From Maritalea sp047634455 (GTDB lineage: Bacteria; Pseudomonadota; Alphaproteobacteria; Rhizobiales; Devosiaceae), in contig NZ_JBLIAI010000025.1 of the NCBI RefSeq assembly GCF_047634455.1, positions 1 through 39,047 on the forward strand: a stretch of 39,047 nucleotides of DNA, written 5' to 3'. Positions 14,679-22,978 of this stretch are shown here, one piece after another (positions within the stretch are counted from its first letter, which is position 1; each line of letters begins with the position of its first letter). The position numbers were made by a program, and so were the translations under genes. The notes beneath the pieces are model-generated. The model saw only the letters and a program-made list of their open reading frames with translations, did not search any database and was not told where the DNA came from.

Positions 14679-16120
14679 AAAAGCTTCTCAAATCTATCCT
14701 GGGCGTTACTCCCAAAAACATCGCAAAAATCAAAAGACAGAACCGCGAAATTCGCCGCATTATCGGGTTGAGTAAAGAATCCGGCAAACCGATATTTGAA
14801 CCCAACACGACCACAAGCTGGTTGATACTTGGCGGCGCTGGCTCAGGTAAGAGTACGGCAGTTACGGTTCCAGCGATTCTAAGTTTGCTGCGGGACCATT
14901 CACGCGGCCAATGGATCAACGATGTAAAGGCTGAAATCGCGCCGCAAATTGCATCGATGTGCATCAAGCATGGTCGCAAATTTGCTGTCATTGATCCAAC
15001 CAATCAAATGGGCAAAGACTATCCCCATACGGTGCACGTTAATCCACTTGATCATCTCATTGAAGCTTACAAACGCAAAGACACCAATCTACTTTCAATG
15101 GTTGAGAGTTTTGCCAACATCATTATTCCCGAACCGGAAAATGATCCAAAGAATAAGTATTTCAGACAAGTTCCCCGCGAAATCGGCGAACTAGCCGCTC
15201 TTCTGATACTAGAAAACCAACCGGACAATTTAACTCTTGGGGGAATAGCTGCCTTAATATCTGACCCCGAAACGTTCAACATGGCAGTTGATGCGGCATG
15301 TCATGACGGCAATCAATTTACCAAAATCCGCGCCCGTCAATTTCAAGAAATGCGTGACAATGATCCTGAACATGCATCTCAACATAAACTCGCTATAGCG
15401 TCAGCTCTCAGGCTGTTTCAAGAAGGCGCGGCTTTCCACGAAGTGGGGTATGCAAGTGACATCACCGTCAAAAAACTGCTCGACGAAAACTACATTGTTT
15501 GCGTTGTCGGCAGTGTGGCTCATGCCCAACTTCAGGGCGCATATTATGGGCTGGTGTTTAATGCGGTGCTGCACAACCAGCTCTCTGGGAAATGCGGCAG
15601 GACGATCCTCATTTTTGATGAATGTGCGAATACACCAGCGAAGGAGATCATCGAGAAAGTTACAATTTTTCGCTCGTTCGGTCTGCAAGTTTTGTACATC
15701 GCCCAAAGTCTCGCCGATCTGCAACGCCAATATGGCGCAAAAACAATTGCCACCTTGGAAGACAACACGTTCCAACAAATCCTAAAGGTGGGAAATTACG
15801 AGGCGGCTGAACGACTTTCAAAAGCCATTGGTGATGTTGATAACGTTGGTTATAGCCTGAATGAGCAGGGTGGAAAACTCAACTTATCGCGCACCATCAA
15901 TATCGGGCGCGAACGTAAATTCTCCGCAGACCAGCTGAGTAATTTGCATGCATCAGAGCAAATTATCAATGTTGGCAAAGGGTATATTCATGCCGACAAA
16001 TGCTTTCAGAACTACATGTTCCCTTATGCACTGGAGCTGGAGGCGAACCCAGTTGAAGGCGGCATTCTTCCGCCCATTTGCAAAGTAACTTTGCCCACGA
16101 CACCGTGGGGGCAATCATGA
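14675..16120 (+). CDS. Type IV coupling protein-like ATPase (VirD4/TraG family) without membrane anchor
   Basis: A 481-aa P-loop ATPase. Walker A is GGAGSGKST (53-61), Walker B ILIFDECAN (311-319); INDVKAEIA (81-89) and the conserved FRSFGLQVLYIAQSLADL region, with the sensor glutamine, follow the VirD4/TraG/TraD layout. These hexameric ATPases bring the relaxase-DNA complex to the type IV secretion channel. VirD4 proteins normally begin with two transmembrane helices; here the N-terminus is short, basic and soluble, so anchoring is probably supplied in trans by the small membrane proteins encoded just upstream. ATGA overlaps join it to the genes on both sides. No relaxase or VirB genes are visible. 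Confidence 0.9.
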   Translation: MKKLLKSILGVTPKNIAKIKRQNREIRRIIGLSKESGKPIFEPNTTTSWLILGGAGSGKSTAVTVPAILSLLRDHSRGQWINDVKAEIAPQIASMCIKHGRKFAVIDPTNQMGKDYPHTVHVNPLDHLIEAYKRKDTNLLSMVESFANIIIPEPENDPKNKYFRQVPREIGELAALLILENQPDNLTLGGIAALISDPETFNMAVDAACHDGNQFTKIRARQFQEMRDNDPEHASQHKLAIASALRLFQEGAAFHEVGYASDITVKKLLDENYIVCVVGSVAHAQLQGAYYGLVFNAVLHNQLSGKCGRTILIFDECANTPAKEIIEKVTIFRSFGLQVLYIAQSLADLQRQYGAKTIATLEDNTFQQILKVGNYEAAERLSKAIGDVDNVGYSLNEQGGKLNLSRTINIGRERKFSADQLSNLHASEQIINVGKGYIHADKCFQNYMFPYALELEANPVEGGILPPICKVTLPTTPWGQS

Positions 16121-16362
16121 AGTTCTTACGTTATTTCGGTTGGACAATATTTCCGGCGGCGCTTGTTGGTGTCTACCTCACCTTCGGGCTGCCCTATCTC
16201 AATGCAACTTATGATTTCAGGAACAATGGGAAGGGTTACGATCCATGGGCCAAACGGCATTATCTACGCTGCACCTATTGGAACCCCAAAGGCGACATCA
16301 CAATTTACCCGATGGATGGGAAATGCCCCCGCATCAAGTTCTTTAAAAGTGGGAGGGGCTAA
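16117..16362 (+). CDS. Small membrane protein downstream of coupling ATPase
   Basis: The ATG at 16117 overlaps the ATPase stop by ATGA. The 81-aa product has one N-terminal hydrophobic segment (about 8-26, GWTIFPAALVGVYLTFGLP) and a small soluble domain with two cysteines (LRCTYWN and GKCPRIK), probably on the periplasmic side. Composition and position suggest a subunit of the same membrane complex, but the family is not recognised. The next plus-strand gene is 320 bases away, with an opposite-strand gene in between. Confidence 0.7.
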   Translation: MKFLRYFGWTIFPAALVGVYLTFGLPYLNATYDFRNNGKGYDPWAKRHYLRCTYWNPKGDITIYPMDGKCPRIKFFKSGRG

Positions 16363-16619
16363 TGCGAACTTACAAGCTTCAGCCAAGGCGTTGGCATTCG
16401 CCAATGCAAGTTTTGAATTTGGGTCAACTCGATACGTGCAAGGTATTTAATACCCTCCAGCACAGTTGCCTGATCCACTTCGCCGTCTGCGATCTGTTGA
16501 TCACAATGATCTTTAGGTTGGAGTGTCAGGCCGTAAGGCTCAATGGCAATCCAAAACCCTTCATAATCCATGGGCGCCAACCACTCTTCAACCTCATCAA
16601 TATCTTTAAAAATTTTCAT
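16359..16619 (-). CDS. Small acidic protein encoded antisense within the transfer operon
   Basis: An 86-aa soluble protein (MKIFKDIDEVEEWLAPMDYE..., ending PTPWLKLVSSH) with a natural alpha/beta composition, which fills the 320-base gap in the plus-strand operon. The competing plus-strand frame (16362-16685) is low-complexity and has no ribosome binding site, so the minus strand is preferred. There is no clear Shine-Dalgarno for this gene. Its stop overlaps the end of the small membrane protein gene by 4 bases. No family or function is assigned; transcription from the plus-strand operon would be antisense to it. Confidence 0.6.
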   Translation of the reverse strand: MKIFKDIDEVEEWLAPMDYEGFWIAIEPYGLTLQPKDHCDQQIADGEVDQATVLEGIKYLARIELTQIQNLHWRMPTPWLKLVSSH

Positions 16620-16681
16620 GCATCAAGAATAGCAAACTTGGATTCTGCGACGCAAATCCAACGTGGAATGCGAGGCTCAGT

Positions 16682-17191
16682 ATGACCTCACGCATTTCCA
16701 ACGATATCAAGCGCAGCTTCGGACTTGCCTCCCTTCAAAGGGAAGCCGCAAAAATCCTCACCGACAAAGAATGGAAAACGCTTCAAGCCATCAAACAGAA
16801 ATATGCCGACCAAGTAAAATTCGAAAAGCGTGCATTCGAACTTGAGTATGACACACGTGTCGAAGTGGTTCGCAGACGCCTCATTAATCAGGCTGGCTCT
16901 AAAACTAAAGAGCTAAAACCCCGATGGGTGGGGCGGGATCGCTTTAGCAAAGCAGACACGCTTCGTCTGGCGCAACGCTATGTAGACAACCAGTTCCAGC
17001 AAACTTTAGCACACTTAGAAAAATCGGAAATCAAAGAAATAAACGCTTTGATGGAACGCTCCGAACATCGACAGGTCGCCCGCGAAAAACCCAGAAAAGA
17101 CTTTGCAAAAGCTGTTAACCGCCGAGCCGGTCAAGATCGGCGCAAAACCGACAAGCAGTCAATCAAACACACGCGCAGACGTGATCGCTAA
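16682..17191 (+). CDS. Basic helical protein, possible mobilization accessory factor
   Basis: A 169-aa, strongly basic, mostly helical protein: ILTDKEWKTLQAIKQKYADQ (44... region), an AFELEYDTRVEVVRRRLI segment, then RDRFSKADTLRLAQRYVDNQ and a lysine/arginine-rich tail (RRAGQDRRKTDKQS). Basic proteins of this kind lie downstream of mobilization genes in alphaproteobacterial elements, but I cannot show a relaxase motif (no HxH triad, no catalytic Tyr context). It probably binds DNA. GGCTCAGT before the ATG is a weak ribosome binding site. The next gene begins 23 bases after the stop. Confidence 0.65.
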   Translation: MTSRISNDIKRSFGLASLQREAAKILTDKEWKTLQAIKQKYADQVKFEKRAFELEYDTRVEVVRRRLINQAGSKTKELKPRWVGRDRFSKADTLRLAQRYVDNQFQQTLAHLEKSEIKEINALMERSEHRQVAREKPRKDFAKAVNRRAGQDRRKTDKQSIKHTRRRDR

Positions 17192-17214
17192 TCCAACCTA
17201 AGAAGGAGCTTAAG

Positions 17215-17835
17215 ATGAACATCGCAACAAACGAACAAGACATGCAGGGCATACAACGCGCCCTCAATAGTCCGACAGGTCGCAACCTTTCCCAAGCACA
17301 ACGCCCTGACGCTTTGGCCATCGTGGATATTGTCCATCGTGAAATTCACCGGGTTGGCAAATTCACCGACAAGCTGGGTGACTATGCCAATGCGCTCGCA
17401 CGATCAGAGAAGTTCGATGCAATGAAAGCCAATGTGATTGTTCGAGAGCTATATAAAGAGCGCTATGGCGAAACCATGAAAGTCACACTGGACAATCTTA
17501 AGGCGCGCGAAAAATCCCTAAATCCTGAGCAAAAAGCTCTAGCGCTTAGTCACGCCAAAGATGTTGGGGCGGCTATTGAGCATGGCGATAAAATGCCGTT
17601 CTTTCGTGCGCTTGATAATCAATCGGTCATGCTTGCAGAAGCGCTGCGCATTACCCAGTCTGGGGCCAAGCGCCAAATGGCAGAAACCTTCACCCAAAGC
17701 ACAGGCAAAGACTTTTACGAGCACAACAAGGTACTCGAAAAAGAGTTCTATACGCCCCAAATTGAAGCTGAGCGTGAACAACGGACTGCATCAAGGCAGC
17801 ACGAGAGCAAGCAAACACTAAAGCAATCGCAATAA
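17215..17835 (+). CDS. Hypothetical helical soluble protein at the end of the transfer operon
   Basis: A 206-aa soluble protein with AAGGAG at good distance before the ATG. It is helical throughout: VHREIHRVGKFTDKLGDYAN (42... region), FDAMKANVIVRELYKERYG, LSHAKDVGAAIEHGDKMPFF, and a Gln/Glu-rich, probably disordered tail. There is no membrane segment or signal peptide and no recognised catalytic motif. As the last gene of the operon downstream of the coupling ATPase it might be a substrate or accessory factor of transfer, but that is inference from position alone. Confidence 0.68.
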   Translation: MNIATNEQDMQGIQRALNSPTGRNLSQAQRPDALAIVDIVHREIHRVGKFTDKLGDYANALARSEKFDAMKANVIVRELYKERYGETMKVTLDNLKAREKSLNPEQKALALSHAKDVGAAIEHGDKMPFFRALDNQSVMLAEALRITQSGAKRQMAETFTQSTGKDFYEHNKVLEKEFYTPQIEAEREQRTASRQHESKQTLKQSQ

Positions 17836-17904
17836 TGTCCTGCGCAATCAACCAACAAAGCGGCGAAATACGCAAGATTATTACGCCGTTTCTCCTTGCA
17901 TAGT

Positions 17905-17918
17905 AGGAATATATTCCT
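17905..17918. promoter_or_regulatory. Perfect 14-bp palindrome upstream of the recombinase genes
   Basis: AGGAATATATTCCT is a perfect inverted repeat lying about 57 bases before the TTG start of the small gene that is coupled to the recombinase. It could be an operator controlling recombinase expression or a recombinase binding site. No copy was noticed elsewhere in the window. Confidence 0.4.
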
Positions 17919-17974
17919 CATACTGCTTCTTTTGCTGAACCAAAGGAAGGCGAATATTGGAAAGGATTTGAGAT

Positions 17975-18343
17975 TTGGAACGAGAGAACAAGAGTAGTCT
18001 GGCCAGACCAGAGGACACCACAGCGCAATCCCACTTCTCGTTCCTTTCCATGGATTGGGAAGAGTTCGGGCATCATTTAGAGGATAGCGACCTTACCGAC
18101 GATCAAAAGCGAGAGCTGATCGAAGCCGTCTGGAACATCATGGCAGCCTTCGTTGATCTCGGGCTTGGCATTCATCCCATACAACAAGCGGCACCTGACG
18201 ACTGTGGGCAGAATTTGGATTTGTTGGCGTTTATCTCCAATAAATCGCCAGAAATGATAGAATTGGCTTCTCATGAACAGAAACAATTTGGCCAAGCAGC
18301 GGACGATAAGTCATTCGCGCCGAAAGACGGGAGATCAAAATGA
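17975..18343 (+). CDS. Small acidic protein coupled to the serine recombinase
   Basis: The 122-aa frame starts at TTG with AAAGGA about 10 bases upstream; an internal ATG at 18050 (MDWEEFG...) is an alternative but lacks a Shine-Dalgarno. The core DLTDDQKRELIEAVWNIMAA (about 41-60) with FVDLGLGIHPIQQA is helical and resembles a small conserved protein often placed just upstream of large serine recombinases in alphaproteobacterial islands (recalled, not checked). Its stop overlaps the recombinase ATG by ATGA. It may act as a recombination directionality or regulatory factor, which I infer only from coupling. Confidence 0.68.
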   Translation: MERENKSSLARPEDTTAQSHFSFLSMDWEEFGHHLEDSDLTDDQKRELIEAVWNIMAAFVDLGLGIHPIQQAAPDDCGQNLDLLAFISNKSPEMIELASHEQKQFGQAADDKSFAPKDGRSK

Positions 18344-19908
18344 ACACTTCAAACTCACACGAACAACCTTTGCGCGCGTTGATCTATTGCCGAGTATCAG
18401 GCACCAAACAGGCGGTTGAGGGTCACGGATTGGAATCTCAACAAACCAGGTGTCGCCAGTATGCTCGTGATAAAGGTTATTTGGTTGAAGCCGTCTTCCC
18501 CGATGATGTTTCGGGCGGAGGAGATTTTGTGAAACGTCCTGGCATGGTTGCGTTGCTCGCCTATCTAAAGGCGCAGCCAGATAAAAACTATGTCGTCATA
18601 TTTGACGATCTTAAACGCTTCGCTCGCGACACAGAGTTCCACTTTAAACTGCGCCGCATGTTTGCCGAACGTGGGGCACGTGTTGAATGCCTAAACTTCA
18701 AATTCGAAGACTCCCCAGAAGGCAAATTCATTGAGACCATCATCGCTGCACAAGGCGAATTAGAGCGTCAGCAAAACGGTCGGCAAGTCCTTCAAAAGAT
18801 GAAAGCCCGCATGCAGAGCGGGTATTGGTGTTTCCATGCGCCCTTCGGATATAAGTTCGACAACATAAAGGGACACGGCAAAATCCTTATCAAAGACGAG
18901 CCGATGGCCTCTGTCATTACCGAAGCGCTTGAGGGCTATGCCTCGGGTCGATTTGCGTCGCAATCTGAAGTGAAGCGTTTTCTTGAAAGCCAACCCATCT
19001 TTCCCAAGAACAAACGTCATGAAGTTCCTCAACAACGGGTCGTCGAGATTTTTGACAGATACCTTTATGCAGGCATGATTCACCATCCTAAATGGGACAT
19101 AAATTATGTGCCAGGACAACATAAAGGGCTGGTGAGTTTAGAAGTGTTTCAAAAGATACAAGAACGACGCCAGACAGCGGCATATGTTCCCGCACGAAAA
19201 GACATCTCTAGTGACTTTCCGCTTCGCGGATTTGTAGCCTGCGGTGACTGCAACAAGCCATTCACGGCCTGCTGGTCAAAGGGCAAAAACAAGAAATATC
19301 CGTACTATCTATGTGATACCAAGCATTGCGCCAGTTACCGCAAGTCCATCCCTCGTCAGCAAATAGAAGATGGATTTGTAAAAATCTTGCACGGCATGAA
19401 ACCCAGTCGCGAACTGTTCAATCTGGCGAGGGCCGCATTCAAATCCATTTGGAACCAGCGCAGCAAACAAATCGAGCAAACACTGGAATCACTTAAATCC
19501 GAAGTCATCGCCACAGACAAACAAATTCAAAATCTATTGGACCGTATTATGTCGACAACCAACACAACCGTCATTACCGCGTACGAAACCAAGATCAATG
19601 ATTTGGAGCTTCAAAAGTCTCTAGCGCAGGAAAGACTACGCAATAGCGCCATTCCAAAAGGCAGGTTTGAGGATTTTATCGAACACGCGCTCAATTTTCT
19701 TGCAAACCCCTGCAAACTCTGGGAATCAGGCAAACCGCACTTGCAACGCATGGTGCTTAGATTGGCGTTTTCCGAGCATTTAGCGTATTGCAGAAAAGAA
19801 GGTTATCGAACACCTAAAACATCCTTGCCATTCAGGATGTTAGGTCATATCTCAACATCAAATGTTGAAATGGTGCACCGGGGAAGATTCGAACTCCCGA
19901 CCCCTTGA
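18340..19908 (+). CDS. Large serine recombinase (site-specific integrase of the island)
   Basis: A 522-aa large serine recombinase. The catalytic domain holds IYCRVSG with nucleophile Ser20, and FDDLKRFARD (88-97) with the DxxxRxxR arginines. A Recombinase domain follows (about 165-280), then a zinc ribbon with Cys301, Cys304, Cys325 and Cys330, then a coiled coil (about 370-430). The final about 12 residues (MVHRGRFELPTP) are translated from the antisense of the tRNA-Arg gene, with the TGA inside it. This shows that the element is joined to the tRNA and that the coding end is shared with the attachment region. Serine recombinases usually use short crossover sites and seldom tRNA genes. It is co-translated with the preceding small gene. 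Confidence 0.93.
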   Translation: MNTSNSHEQPLRALIYCRVSGTKQAVEGHGLESQQTRCRQYARDKGYLVEAVFPDDVSGGGDFVKRPGMVALLAYLKAQPDKNYVVIFDDLKRFARDTEFHFKLRRMFAERGARVECLNFKFEDSPEGKFIETIIAAQGELERQQNGRQVLQKMKARMQSGYWCFHAPFGYKFDNIKGHGKILIKDEPMASVITEALEGYASGRFASQSEVKRFLESQPIFPKNKRHEVPQQRVVEIFDRYLYAGMIHHPKWDINYVPGQHKGLVSLEVFQKIQERRQTAAYVPARKDISSDFPLRGFVACGDCNKPFTACWSKGKNKKYPYYLCDTKHCASYRKSIPRQQIEDGFVKILHGMKPSRELFNLARAAFKSIWNQRSKQIEQTLESLKSEVIATDKQIQNLLDRIMSTTNTTVITAYETKINDLELQKSLAQERLRNSAIPKGRFEDFIEHALNFLANPCKLWESGKPHLQRMVLRLAFSEHLAYCRKEGYRTPKTSLPFRMLGHISTSNVEMVHRGRFELPTP

Positions 19909-19947
19909 TTCGTAGTCAAGTACTCTATCCAGCTGAGCTACCGGTGC
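19871..19947 (-). tRNA. tRNA-Arg (anticodon ACG)
   Basis: Reading the minus strand from 19947 gives a full cloverleaf: acceptor GCACCGG paired with CCGGTGC, D arm TAGCTCAGCTGGATAGAG, anticodon stem CTTGA/TCAAG with loop CTACGAA (anticodon ACG), T arm GGGTCGGGAGTTCGAATC..., discriminator A and encoded CCA (77 nt including CCA). The 3' half faces the island, so the island has restored a complete tRNA at its junction. Confidence 0.97.
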
Positions 19948-20074
19948 ATTTTTGACGGTAGGTAGTGGCTACCCTCGTCTGTGTGGCAAAGGCATATACC
20001 GGGCTGATTTGGATTGCAAGTGCCTGATTTATATCTTTCAAGTTTTTAGCGATCTTTTTGACCATGCATTCAAA

Positions 20075-21505
20075 TTAGTGCGCTTTTGCAATCGGCAATT
20101 CGACCGAAAAGCTGGTGCCTTTTTCACTGTCGATATAGGCAAGATGTCCGCCGTGTGCCTCGGTAATTTCTTTGGCGATAACCAAACCAAGGCCCGTGCC
20201 GCCTGCCCGGCCGGAGCCATCGAAGGCGACGAAAAGATTTTCTTTTGCGCGCGGGGGCAACCCCGGGCCATTGTCGCTTATCAGTATCTGATAGCAGTTG
20301 GGCAGATTATTAACTTTGACTGAAACTTGTTTGGCACCGCCCGTGCCTTTGTAGACTTCAAGCGCCTCGCGGGCATTTTTCATGAGGTTCACAAAAACCC
20401 GAGAAATCTGGTCGGGATCAACATTGATCACCACGTCGTCTGGCACGCTGTTTTCAAATTCAATGGATGGATGTGAGCGCACCCCGGCGTCAATTGCGGA
20501 CTCGTCAATCAGCGCCCGCAAATCCACATGCATGAATTTGGGCGGAATGGTTTTTTGACGGCCGTAGTCAAGAACCGACTGCGCGAAATTGATCGCCCTG
20601 TCGAGCGTTGTCACCAAACGCGGTGCAAGGCGCTGCACTTGCGGGTCTTCAAGCGTTGCCACTTGATCAGATAGCATTTGGGCAGCACTCAGTGTATTGC
20701 GTAAATCGTGATTGATTTTGGCGACAGCGAGCCCAAGATCGGCCAAATGCTGTTTTTGACGCAGCATGGAAAAGACATCTTGCTCCATCATCGCCAATTC
20801 GCGTTCTGCGATGCCAACTTCGTCACTGCGATTTGAAGGCACGATGATCAGATTTGCATCTTCGGGTGTTTTGCGAAAAGCAATCATATTTTCGGTCATG
20901 CGCCCAATTGGCTGAACGAGCAACCGATTAAGGAAGAAGAAAATTGCAGCGGCCGTTGCAATGGCGATCAAAAGCGAGAGCCAGAATATATTACCCGAAT
21001 AGGTGAGCATTTCTGATCGAAGTTTTGCTTCACTCATCAAAACTTCAACAATAATATCGGGCGCATCCGCTGGGCTGCCAATAATCCGCATGGTGCGATT
21101 ACTACCATTCACAATAACATCCAGAGCGCCAACAATAAGGCCAAGCGAATCGCGTTGTCGTGTGTCCGCGTCCACAACAGCAACTGGCATGGGCATATCG
21201 AGCCGCTCAATCAATTGGGACTTTTCGTCCATGCGGATGACCAGTGCTTCGGCTTGCGCTGATTTGAGCAAATTATTGATCATGTCCGGGGTGAGGTCCA
21301 TCGCATCGGGCACGGTTTCGATAACGCGGGCGGCAACGCCTGCCACCTGCACGCGGTCATCCAGCCAGCGAATGCGGAAATTAGCCACCGATGGCAAATA
21401 AATCACCACTTCAACAACCATAATCATCGTGATGATCATGGTGATGAGTTTGATGGATAAACCGAAGCGCGCGCGCTGATATGATTGATTCTGTGAAGCG
21501 GCCAT
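20075..21505 (-). CDS. Membrane sensor histidine kinase without adjacent response regulator
   Basis: A 476-aa kinase. Transmembrane segments at about 17-37 and 173-192 enclose a periplasmic sensor domain of about 135 residues. A HAMP-like linker follows (VQPIGRMTENM), then a HisKA helix KINHDLRNTL with phospho-acceptor His266, and the ATP-binding boxes NLMKNAREAL (N), DNGPGLPP (G1) and GTGLGLVIAKE (G2). All catalytic elements look intact. It is the third gene of a minus-strand operon, 24 bases downstream of the flavin oxidoreductase, and no receiver-domain gene is present in the window. It probably senses an envelope or redox signal linked to its operon partners (inference). Confidence 0.93.
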   Translation of the reverse strand: MAASQNQSYQRARFGLSIKLITMIITMIMVVEVVIYLPSVANFRIRWLDDRVQVAGVAARVIETVPDAMDLTPDMINNLLKSAQAEALVIRMDEKSQLIERLDMPMPVAVVDADTRQRDSLGLIVGALDVIVNGSNRTMRIIGSPADAPDIIVEVLMSEAKLRSEMLTYSGNIFWLSLLIAIATAAAIFFFLNRLLVQPIGRMTENMIAFRKTPEDANLIIVPSNRSDEVGIAERELAMMEQDVFSMLRQKQHLADLGLAVAKINHDLRNTLSAAQMLSDQVATLEDPQVQRLAPRLVTTLDRAINFAQSVLDYGRQKTIPPKFMHVDLRALIDESAIDAGVRSHPSIEFENSVPDDVVINVDPDQISRVFVNLMKNAREALEVYKGTGGAKQVSVKVNNLPNCYQILISDNGPGLPPRAKENLFVAFDGSGRAGGTGLGLVIAKEITEAHGGHLAYIDSEKGTSFSVELPIAKAH

Positions 21506-21529
21506 AGGAAAACTATAATCCGATGTGGT

Positions 21530-22960
21530 TTAGGCAAACAATCGGTTTAATGCAATTAGGCCTTTGAGCAGCGGATTGTCCAACTTGTCCTTGTAAAACT
21601 CGATGCTGATCCGCTTGGCGACTTCGAACAAAGTTGGATATGGCGACACCATTTTGGTGAAAGCGCTGATTTTCATGTCATTGGCAATTGCGAACGCATA
21701 CATATTGATGAGCTCATCTGCATGTAGACCAACGACGCCTGCTCCCAAAATTTTACCCGAATTGTCGGTAAGGACTTTCAACAATCCATCCGTTTGCCGC
21801 TCGGCGCGGGCGCGATCATTCTCGTCAAAACTCCAGCGCAAAACGCGGAACTTGTCGCCATATTTTTGTCGCGCGTCTTCTTCGTTCATACCCACTTGGG
21901 CGATGGCGGGATCGGTATAGGTTGCCCATGGGATGATTTGCCTATTTTGCTTTACCGACAACCCAAACAGCGCGTTGCGAATAACAAGCCCTGCCTGATA
22001 TCCGGCCACATGGGTGAATTGCAGCCCACTGGCTACGTCGCCAATGGCATAAATGCGTCGGTTCGAGGTTTTAAGCGCATCATTGATCGTAATGCCGCGT
22101 TTTGTGTGCTCGACTTTGGCAGTATCCAAATTTAGCCGTTCAATGTTGGGCACACGACCTGCAGCAATCAACAAATGGGTCCCGACAATGGTTTCAACTT
22201 CTCCATCGGGATTTTCCACGTCCACAGAAATAGCGCGGGCCTTTTTCTTGACCTCAAGCACCTTGGTGTTGGCGCGAATATCCACCCCTTCGCGCCGGAT
22301 ATGACGCAAAGCGATATCTGTTAGTTCGCGATCATCATTAGCCAGCGGTTCTGCCATTTCCAAAACGGTGACGCTGCACCCCAGACGTTGATGGGCTTGT
22401 GCCAGCTCCATACCGATTGGTCCGCCACCAACAATAATCAAATCCGACGGTTTTCGGCGCTGCTCGAAGATGGTTTCATTTGTCAGAAATGGCGCGTCTG
22501 CAAGACCGGGGATGGGCGGAACCATCGGCCGTGACCCAGTAGCGATGACAAATCGGCGCGCGCGAATTTGTTCATTGCCAACTTGCACGGTGCGTTTGTC
22601 AATAAACCTTGCCTCACCCTCAATAACGTTGACGCCCAACCCACGGAACCGCTCAACCGAATCGTTTGGGGCAATCCCTGCGATAACTTGTTTGATGTGA
22701 TCATTGATGCGGCCAAAATTTGGTTTGGGTTCTTCCGCTTGAATGCCAAAATCTGGCGCTGTTCGCATCAATTGCGCGCGGGTGGCAGCAGCAATCAGCG
22801 CTTTAGACGGCACACAGCCTGTGTTCAAGCAATCGCCACCCATCTTGGCACGTTCGATCAAAATAACGGCCGCACCCAATTGTGCAGCCGCAGCCGCAAC
22901 ACTCAATCCGCCAGAACCCGCACCAATAACACAAAGGTCAGGCTTTAAATATTCGGCCAT
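21530..22960 (-). CDS. MerA-like FAD/NAD(P) disulfide oxidoreductase
   Basis: A 476-aa class I pyridine nucleotide-disulfide oxidoreductase. The FAD-binding GAGSGG (13-18) and redox-active CLNTGC (Cys44, Cys49) are intact; the NAD(P) site is VGGGPIG. In dihydrolipoamide dehydrogenase and glutathione reductase the C-terminal dyad reads HxHPTxxE; here it is SPYPTLFE (439-446), with Tyr441 in place of the catalytic His, as in mercuric reductase (PYLT). The terminal Cys pair of MerA is absent, so it is not a mercuric reductase. The TVP38 gene upstream (18 bases) and the kinase downstream form an operon. Oxidoreductases of this type are known beside or fused to TVP38/TMEM64 proteins. Confidence 0.92.
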   Translation of the reverse strand: MAEYLKPDLCVIGAGSGGLSVAAAAAQLGAAVILIERAKMGGDCLNTGCVPSKALIAAATRAQLMRTAPDFGIQAEEPKPNFGRINDHIKQVIAGIAPNDSVERFRGLGVNVIEGEARFIDKRTVQVGNEQIRARRFVIATGSRPMVPPIPGLADAPFLTNETIFEQRRKPSDLIIVGGGPIGMELAQAHQRLGCSVTVLEMAEPLANDDRELTDIALRHIRREGVDIRANTKVLEVKKKARAISVDVENPDGEVETIVGTHLLIAAGRVPNIERLNLDTAKVEHTKRGITINDALKTSNRRIYAIGDVASGLQFTHVAGYQAGLVIRNALFGLSVKQNRQIIPWATYTDPAIAQVGMNEEDARQKYGDKFRVLRWSFDENDRARAERQTDGLLKVLTDNSGKILGAGVVGLHADELINMYAFAIANDMKISAFTKMVSPYPTLFEVAKRISIEFYKDKLDNPLLKGLIALNRLFA

Positions 22961-22978
22961 AGGTTGACGCCTTCTCGT

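Larger units (their letters stand above)
1..19908. mobile_element. Right-hand part of a tRNA-Arg-integrated genomic island (left end outside window)
   Basis: The stretch carries typical mobile cargo and machinery: a restriction-type operon, a small resolvase, an ArdA-like antirestriction protein, a type IV coupling ATPase operon and a large serine recombinase abutting the 3' end of a tRNA-Arg gene. Beyond the tRNA the gene content becomes housekeeping (HK, rpmH, yidC, argB, dapD). The right junction therefore lies inside or at the 3' half of the tRNA (19871-19908). I see no second copy of the tRNA 3' segment elsewhere in the window, so the other attachment site should lie to the left of position 1. 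No relaxase and no VirB-type channel genes were found in the visible part. The element may be an IME depending on a helper, or those genes may lie outside the window. The extent is inferred from gene content. Confidence 0.8.

Noticed and set aside
19870..19908. C-terminal extension GRFELPTP of the recombinase as a functional motif
   Set aside because: It is the translation of the tRNA-Arg antisense and needs no separate protein function.
21530..22960. Mercuric reductase or dihydrolipoamide dehydrogenase
   Set aside because: The C-terminal vicinal Cys pair of MerA is missing, and the HxHPT motif of dihydrolipoamide dehydrogenase is replaced by SPYPT; no mer genes or lipoate complexes nearby.
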